The notes beneath the pieces are model-generated. The model was not told the DNA's origin. It was given only the letters and a program-made list of their open reading frames with translations, and searched no databases. Of a DNA stretch of 63,468 bases, positions 59,138-63,468 are shown piece by piece. Position 1 is the stretch's first letter, and the number at the start of each line of letters is the position of its first letter. The stretch is from Streptomyces sp. NBC_01717 (GTDB taxonomy: Bacteria > Actinomycetota > Actinomycetes > Streptomycetales > Streptomycetaceae). Made by a program: the position numbers and the translations under genes. The stretch covers positions 1 to 63,468 of the forward strand of contig NZ_CP109180.1 of NCBI RefSeq assembly GCF_036248255.1. Reading direction: 5' to 3'.

Positions 59138-59506
59138 CTACGGATGGTGGGTGGCCGGGACTGATGCCGCATGCGACGGCGTGGTGCCGGCCGGTGCCTT
59201 GTTGCTAGCTCCCGGTCCGCTGGCCAGGGCCAGCAGTAACAGGAACAGCAGCAGGCCTCCGCCCCCGGTGCCCGCGACCACGGCGATGGTGCGCGGGCTG
59301 ATTGACCGGTGGTGCCCGCGCACGCGGGTGCCGTCGGAGCGGTAGTGGGGGCGTATGTAGGTCGTCGGTCCGGCGGGGACCGGGCGGGGCCGCGGGGTCG
59401 TGCGTCGGGGTGCTGTACGGGGCTGTGCGGTGCGCGGCCGGGTGCGGCGGTTGTGGCCTTTGACGTAGGTGCCGTCGCGGCGGTAGTGGGGGCGTACGTA
59501 GCTCAC
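59138..59506 (-). CDS. Membrane protein with two RDGTxVxGHxR repeats
   Basis: A 122-residue protein. The GTG at 59506 has GAGGA six bases upstream. Two copies of a short unit open and follow each other: SYVRPHYRRDGTYVKGHNRR at residues 2-21 and TYIRPHYRSDGTRVRGHHRS at residues 48-67, linked by an Arg/Thr/Pro-rich spacer. A membrane segment (GGLLLFLLLLALASG) and a Pro/Ala/Ser tail follow. Such short DGT...GH units occur in other actinobacterial small proteins, and the neighbour at 58704 has one. Function unknown. Confidence 0.65.
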   Translation of the reverse strand: MSYVRPHYRRDGTYVKGHNRRTRPRTAQPRTAPRRTTPRPRPVPAGPTTYIRPHYRSDGTRVRGHHRSISPRTIAVVAGTGGGGLLLFLLLLALASGPGASNKAPAGTTPSHAASVPATHHP

Positions 59507-59830
59507 GGGCGGTCCTCGGCGGTGAAAGGGGGCAATGCCCCCAGGCGGGGCCGAGTGTTCCTCGGCGCAACATTCGACGGTAGCGACCGGCACTGACAAT
59601 CCGATGCGGCCAACTCCTTGACCGGGCGCGCCCGTTGGGCTTCGGACAGCGATTTCCGGACGGTTGATCCCGACGGCGGGCCGACTGTCGGTATCGGGTG
59701 CTGTCATGAAGTCGGCGGGGAGCTGCAGACGAGGGGGAATTGTGCTCGGGAACAGGGGATACGAAGGCGCCGATTACACCGGCTGGGATGTGCCCGGGAC
59801 GCTGTGCGCCGTGACGGCGGGGGTCTTCCG

Positions 59831-60496
59831 GTGAGCCCGCGTCGGCGGCGGCGTAAGAGCGACGAAGATCTGCTCTTCGCGCTGGGCGGGCTCGTGGTCG
59901 TCGGGTTGGTGCTGGTCAAGGTCGGACAGTGGGTGTGGGCGCATTGGTGGGTCCTGGTCGTGCTCGGCTTGCTGGCGCTTCTCGTCCTCGCGGGCTGGCT
60001 CTACCGGCAGGTTGACCAGATGCGGTCCGCGCAGTTGCGGGTCGAGGGCCTGACCTATTCGCTCGGCCAGCTGGACGCCATGCACCACAGCGCCTTCGAG
60101 ATCGCCGTGCGTGACCTGCTGGCTCGGGACGGCTCACGCGACGCGCTGCGCTGCGGCGGCCGGGGCGACCTCGGCGCCGACGTAAAGGGGCACGATCCGT
60201 TCGGCCGACTATGGGTATTCCAGTGCAAGCACCGCAGGAGGGGGCTGGACGGTTCGGCTGTCGGGACTCCGGAGCTGCAGACACTCAACGGCACCGGCAG
60301 GCCGGTGCACGGCGGCGACGTCGTCGTGATGGTGACCAACGGGAGGATCTCCGGGCCTGCCCGCGACTTCGCCCGGCAGCAGCGCCTGCACCTGGTCGAC
60401 CGGCGGGTGCTGGAGCAGTGGGCCCGGGGCGCGCGACCGCTGTGGGAGATCCTTCCGGCTGTTCCACCGCCCCGGAAGCCTCCACAACTTCGCTGA
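59831..60496 (+). CDS. Membrane-anchored Mrr-like restriction endonuclease
   Basis: A 221-residue protein from the GTG at 59831. Two hydrophobic segments (LLFALGGLVVVGLVLVK and WWVLVVLGLLALLVLAGWLY) precede an Mrr-type PD-(D/E)xK domain (residues 85-205): HHSAFEIAVRDLLARDG, then GRGDLGADVKGHD with the catalytic Asp, then LWVFQCKHRRRG with the Gln-x-Lys, then VVMVTNGRISGPARDFAR. Mrr proteins cut modified DNA. A membrane anchor would place the nuclease where incoming DNA arrives. No methyltransferase is adjacent. Confidence 0.8.
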   Translation: MSPRRRRRKSDEDLLFALGGLVVVGLVLVKVGQWVWAHWWVLVVLGLLALLVLAGWLYRQVDQMRSAQLRVEGLTYSLGQLDAMHHSAFEIAVRDLLARDGSRDALRCGGRGDLGADVKGHDPFGRLWVFQCKHRRRGLDGSAVGTPELQTLNGTGRPVHGGDVVVMVTNGRISGPARDFARQQRLHLVDRRVLEQWARGARPLWEILPAVPPPRKPPQLR

Positions 60497-60673
60497 GCTC
60501 CATCACACCGGTGGGCGGGACCACTCGGTCCCGCCCACCGCCATGTCTCCGTTGCCGTGAGTCGGCTCGCCCACGGCCGCGCGCTCAGATGGTGGTGCCA
60601 CACGTCGAGGCGATCGCGGTCCGTGCGCACGCGCCGGGTAGGGCCTGGGCGCACACGAAGAGCAACTGGCGTC

Positions 60674-61171
60674 CTATGCCTTGGGCGGTGTCCATCGCCT
60701 GATGATGCGGGGCTGAGAGTACGGTGCTGGCCATGCTTGGATCCGGATCTCCTCCATGTCTTCCGGCTCGTCCTCGCAGTCGGGGTCGGGGAAGGCCGCG
60801 GCTTCGAGGTTCCGCCGAGACGTTCGGATGCGGGTCCATCCGGCGGGCATGTCGAAACGTGCTGCGTCGGGGAGGTAGTCGGTGCAGCCCAGCACGACGA
60901 GACGTCCCGAGGCCAGGTTGAGGCTCGCCTCGACGACGTGGTCGAAGTCGTCGCTGTCATCGTCCGGCCGGCCCGTGACGAGGTCGATGGTGACGTCGAC
61001 GGTTACGTTGACAGCCGTGCCGAAGGCTAGGGCGTGTTCGGCGACGCCGAGCCCGTCCAGGACGGCCTGCTCGGTCCACACGTCGCCGACGCCGGTCTCG
61101 GTTGCCTCGGAGTCGTCGTCCATGACGTAGATCTGGAAGTAGTCCGCGAAGAGCTCAAGGTTTGTCGCCAC
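60674..61171 (-). CDS. Acidic hypothetical protein
   Basis: A 165-residue, strongly acidic protein. It is strand-rich (LELFADYFQIYVMDDDSEAT, then NVTVDVTIDLV and RLVVLGCTDYLPDA) and ends with a Pro/Arg tail. Homologues appear to be frequent in streptomycete chromosomes. I cannot name a function. It stands alone. Confidence 0.6.
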   Translation of the reverse strand: MATNLELFADYFQIYVMDDDSEATETGVGDVWTEQAVLDGLGVAEHALAFGTAVNVTVDVTIDLVTGRPDDDSDDFDHVVEASLNLASGRLVVLGCTDYLPDAARFDMPAGWTRIRTSRRNLEAAAFPDPDCEDEPEDMEEIRIQAWPAPYSQPRIIRRWTPPKA

Positions 61172-61394
61172 GGACGCATCACTGCGCGACAGCCGCCAGC
61201 AGGCCGCGCAGCACCAGCATGCTCCCGCGGCGGTACAAGACCAGCCGCAGCAGTCGAGGGGGCAGACGGTGTAGGCCGCCAGCGGGAGCGGGGTTTCTGG
61301 ACTTTCTGGACCGCTCCACGCGGGCGCGCACGTACGCGCGAAAGAGTTGGGAGGAGCCCTGGACCCGCTGGGTCCGGGGCTCCGGCGTTCGTCC

Positions 61395-61673
61395 TCAGCT
61401 CCCGATGAGCTCGTGGAAGCCCTTAGCGCTGACTGCTCCTGCCGCGATACCGGCCAGCACCGCTCCCGCCCCGTTGGCGGAGCTGAGGTAGGTCAATGCG
61501 GCGACGACTCCGCCGGCAAACACAGCGGCCAGCAGGATGAGCGCAGTGCGCATGGTCAGAAGGGGGCCAGGGCCTCCTGCGGGCGCGGCCGAATGGCTCT
61601 GGGGGCTTATCGATTGACAAGTATCGTTTGACGACGCGGTCGCGGTACCGTCGTGATTGGTCGGGGTAGGCAA
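61395..61673 (-). CDS. Small membrane protein with structured leader (copy 2)
   Basis: A 92-residue protein from a TTG at 61673. The opening PTPTNHDGTATAS corresponds to TTATNNDGTAGPQ of the 56235 product. The membrane part (RTALILLAAVFAGGVVAALT, then GAVLAGIAAGAVSAKG) aligns better with the 41279 product. It ends HELIGS. The start is supported by exact placement relative to the conserved leader. Confidence 0.6.
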   Translation of the reverse strand: MPTPTNHDGTATASSNDTCQSISPQSHSAAPAGGPGPLLTMRTALILLAAVFAGGVVAALTYLSSANGAGAVLAGIAAGAVSAKGFHELIGS

Positions 61674-61825
61674 TTCACACCTCGTGAAGTCGATGTTCCG
61701 CCAGGGACACGGACCGCCACGACCGTCGGGGAGTCCCGCAGCTGCACCTTGCCGTCCAAAGCTCGGGTGCAGCACTGGGACTCCCCATCGTTCTTGTGAG
61801 GTCCAGTCAGCAGAGTACGCAGAAC
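61674..61825 (-). promoter_or_regulatory. Structured leader, copy 2
   Basis: It corresponds to the copy at 56463-56616. The hairpin at 61728-61786 has outer stem GGGGAGTCCC and inner stem GCTGCACC. The 14-base box AGAGTACGCAGAAC lies at 61812-61825. The stretch between hairpin and start codon is conserved too. From 61826 to 62136 I see no convincing gene, though one plus-strand frame near 61970-62090 has protein-like composition. Confidence 0.65.
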
Positions 61826-62136
61826 GCGCGGGGCGGTTGTAACTCCACCTTTTTTTCGTTCTAGTGACGCTGGCTCAGAAAGAGCCTGGTAGGTGCTCTG
61901 ACCTGCAAGAAGCGCTTCGTCTCATGGCGCGCAGTCCCTCTTTCGACGTACCAAGGGGAGAGCCGTCGCGTTGATCTCGGCCCCGATCAACGCCAGTTCC
62001 ACGAGTACTACTGGAATCCCAAGAAATCGATGATGCTGAACTGGGCCGAAAGAACAACGAAATGGCCCCTGACCTGGCCCGTTGCCGTGGGGGCGTTCGT
62101 CCCCAGAGGGTCCTGGGCGCCGCGGTGCAGTGGATT

Positions 62137-62187
62137 GTTCCGGACATGGAGCCGGTACCGGCCATGGAGCCGTTTTTGTTCCGGACA
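62137..62187. repeat. Paired short repeats downstream of the integrase gene
   Basis: GTTCCGGACA occurs at 62137 and 62178, and CATGGAGCCG at 62145 and 62163, giving an interlaced set in 51 bases that starts 74 bases beyond the integrase stop. They could be arm-type integrase binding sites. Confidence 0.45.
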
Positions 62188-62260
62188 CGGTGCCGACAGC
62201 CCCGCCGGCGGCAGTGGCTGGCCCGGCGGAATGCAGCAGCAAGTCGGTGTCGGTGCGCCG

Positions 62261-63337
62261 TCAGGTGAGTCCGGCGGAGGCGTTGTCGTCCCAGCCGTCC
62301 TCGCGCTGCATGTAGCCGAGCATGGAACGGGAGTGGCGGGCCCAGCCGCCCTGGTCGGCGATGGCGATGCCGTCGCGGCCGCGCTTGCGGGCAGTGGAGG
62401 CGAGCCCGATGCGCAGCGAGTGGCCGGTCCAGTGGAGCGGCACTTCGGCCCGCTGGGAGATGCGCTTGACGGCGCGGGTGACGCTGTCGGGGACCATTCC
62501 GCCGGTGACGCGGCCCCACCGGTCGATGCCGACGAAGGCCGGGGTGGACGGGCCGGCCCACGCTTCCCCGTGTTCGGCGACCAGCCGGTCTCGGTAGGCG
62601 GTCCAGGCCCGCACGGGGCAGACCTCGGGATCCTGCGAGTAGCGGATCTTCGCGTTGCGCACCGAGTGCTTGGTCTTCCCCGTCAGGACGGCGATCTGCA
62701 TGCCGGCCGGGTGCAGGGTCACGTCGCCGGTGAGCAGTCCGGCCGGTTCGCTGGCCCGGCTCGCGTAGTGGAAGCCGGTGAGGACCAGCGCCTGGTCGCG
62801 CAGCCCGGCCAGGGTGGGCGGGCAGGACCGGGCGATGGCGTACAGGCCGTCGATGTCGGCGCCGACGGCCTGGCCGCGGCCGCGGCGTTCGCCGGCCTTG
62901 AGCAGCTTCACGGTCAGGCCCTCGAGCGCCGTGCGGGCCGCGGCCTGGTCGTCGCCGCTGACGTGGTGGCCGCGCTGGCGCAGCCCGACGACGGCGGCCG
63001 CCAGGTGGGTACCGGCGGAAGCGGGGGCGTAGCCGCGCCCGCTGGTCTGCCCCTCCCGCAGCATCCAGGTGACGAACGCGACCAGGGCCCCGCGGCTGCC
63101 CTCGGTCGTCGGCAGGCCGGTGGCGGTGCAGAACCGTTCCCAGACCCGCCACGACTTCGCGTAGGTGTCGACGGTGTTGTCCGGGGTGATCTCGGCGGCG
63201 ACCGCGTCGGCCAGGTCCTCGGCCTCGGCCAGCCGGCGGGCCGCGTCGATGCCGTGCCGCTGGGCCCACCGCCCGATCAGGGCGGCCCGTTCGTCGGCCG
63301 CCGGGTCCGGTCCTTGGTGTTCGAGCGCGGTCGTCAA
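62261..63337 (-). CDS. Tyrosine recombinase/integrase, intact
   Basis: Up to 358 residues from the TTG at 63337 (GGGGGAAG five bases upstream), with an ATG at 63373 as alternative. A core-binding domain (residues 35-140, TVDTYAKSWRVWERFCTATG) precedes the catalytic domain: Arg-I in HYASRASEPAGLL, a TGKTKHSVRNAKIR strand region with Lys, then HxLR in TGHSLRIGLAS, GGWARHS, and the nucleophile in MLGYMQRED. All five conserved positions are present. It belongs to the same family as the remnant at 11076. It could excise or integrate the element. Confidence 0.88.
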   Translation of the reverse strand: MTTALEHQGPDPAADERAALIGRWAQRHGIDAARRLAEAEDLADAVAAEITPDNTVDTYAKSWRVWERFCTATGLPTTEGSRGALVAFVTWMLREGQTSGRGYAPASAGTHLAAAVVGLRQRGHHVSGDDQAAARTALEGLTVKLLKAGERRGRGQAVGADIDGLYAIARSCPPTLAGLRDQALVLTGFHYASRASEPAGLLTGDVTLHPAGMQIAVLTGKTKHSVRNAKIRYSQDPEVCPVRAWTAYRDRLVAEHGEAWAGPSTPAFVGIDRWGRVTGGMVPDSVTRAVKRISQRAEVPLHWTGHSLRIGLASTARKRGRDGIAIADQGGWARHSRSMLGYMQREDGWDDNASAGLT

Positions 63338-63389
63338 CGCCGCTTCCCCCCGTCTTCGGTGACCCGGCGTCATGCCCGGTTTTGTCGCG

Positions 63390-63412
63390 TCGGATAAGGA
63401 GAGGTTATCCGA
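63390..63412. other. Inverted repeat upstream of the integrase, attachment-core-like
   Basis: TCGGATAA and TTATCCGA flank a seven-base spacer (GGAGAGG). Eight-base arms with a 6-8 base spacer is the shape of a tyrosine-recombinase core site. It starts 17 bases beyond the 63373 ATG, so an operator for the integrase gene is an alternative reading. Confidence 0.45.
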
Positions 63413-63468
63413 TGCGAGGCCTCCACCGGGCCCGTAATCGCTACGCCCCGGCCAGCCGCTCTCACTAG

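Noticed and set aside
61922..62242. 106-residue minus-strand frame between the integrase and the leader copy
   Set aside because: No Shine-Dalgarno, frame-inappropriate codon bias in half its length, and a competing plus-strand frame of equal quality. Neither is supported.
1..63468. tRNA or rRNA genes, and a tRNA-type attachment site
   Set aside because: No TTCGA-containing T-arm with matching acceptor stem and no rRNA segment was seen on either strand.

Overview
The window is GC-rich (around 70%), full of GTG and TTG starts, and carries gene families typical of Streptomyces: DUF4913, DUF6668-type and SCO6880-type proteins, AEP-primase plasmid Rep proteins, and the aph(4)-like kinase. It looks like a conjugative plasmid, or an integrative element that replicates, from a streptomycete or close relative. 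Neither terminus nor circularity can be judged from this piece.

Layout. (1) 1-13.4 kb is accessory DNA: an Abi_C-like gene, a hygromycin-phosphotransferase-like gene, a DUF2971 gene, a HEPN-zinc-ribbon gene overlapping a frameshifted integrase, small membrane proteins, and debris of IS5, IS630, serine-recombinase and tyrosine-recombinase genes. (2) 13.9-18.6 kb (minus) is a tight operon of about ten small genes with mostly 1-4 nt overlaps. It includes a protein with two DnaB N-terminal domains and a DUF4326 protein. (3) 18.9-24.2 kb (plus), divergent from it, encodes a ribbon-helix-helix regulator, a large membrane coiled-coil protein, the type IV coupling ATPase and a DUF4913 protein. It ends in a 42-bp perfect palindrome. 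(4) 24.3-31.8 kb (minus) encodes a ParB-like protein, ParA, a small protein and a 1605-aa MobF relaxase-helicase. (5) 31.8-37.7 kb has repeat-rich DNA around an HNH nuclease gene, a lipoprotein gene between 23-bp inverted repeats, and an AEP-primase replication protein. (6) 38-45 kb is accessory: a cold-shock-domain protein, an intact IS3-family element, an excisionase-like protein, a P-loop kinase, and an unrecognised 393-aa protein set between two arrays of stable hairpins. (7) 45.4-55.4 kb holds a DUF3800 protein and the mating-pair apparatus: VirB1-like hydrolase, lipoprotein, VirB2-, VirB8- and VirB6-like proteins and a VirB4 split into two genes. (8) 55.5-63.4 kb is again accessory: small membrane proteins, a phosphatase, a membrane-anchored Mrr nuclease and an apparently intact tyrosine integrase on the minus strand with attachment-like repeats.

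How it works together. The relaxase would nick oriT, the coupling protein (21.3-23.5 kb) would recruit it, and the VirB-like channel (47.7-55.4 kb) would export it. Rep and ParA/ParB would handle replication and partition, and the integrase at 62.3 kb could insert the element.

The most striking signal is a short acidic C-terminal tail of the form acidic-I-[D/E]-hydrophobic-COOH. It is shared by the relaxase and by four otherwise unrelated reading frames of the 13.9-18.6 kb operon. I infer that this may be a type IV secretion signal and that the operon encodes proteins delivered to the recipient with the DNA. Other signals worth checking are three copies of a 16-bp palindrome tied to parA/parB, a duplicated structured leader upstream of two paralogous small membrane proteins, and a 260-bp nested palindrome with C-GAA-G triloop hairpins.
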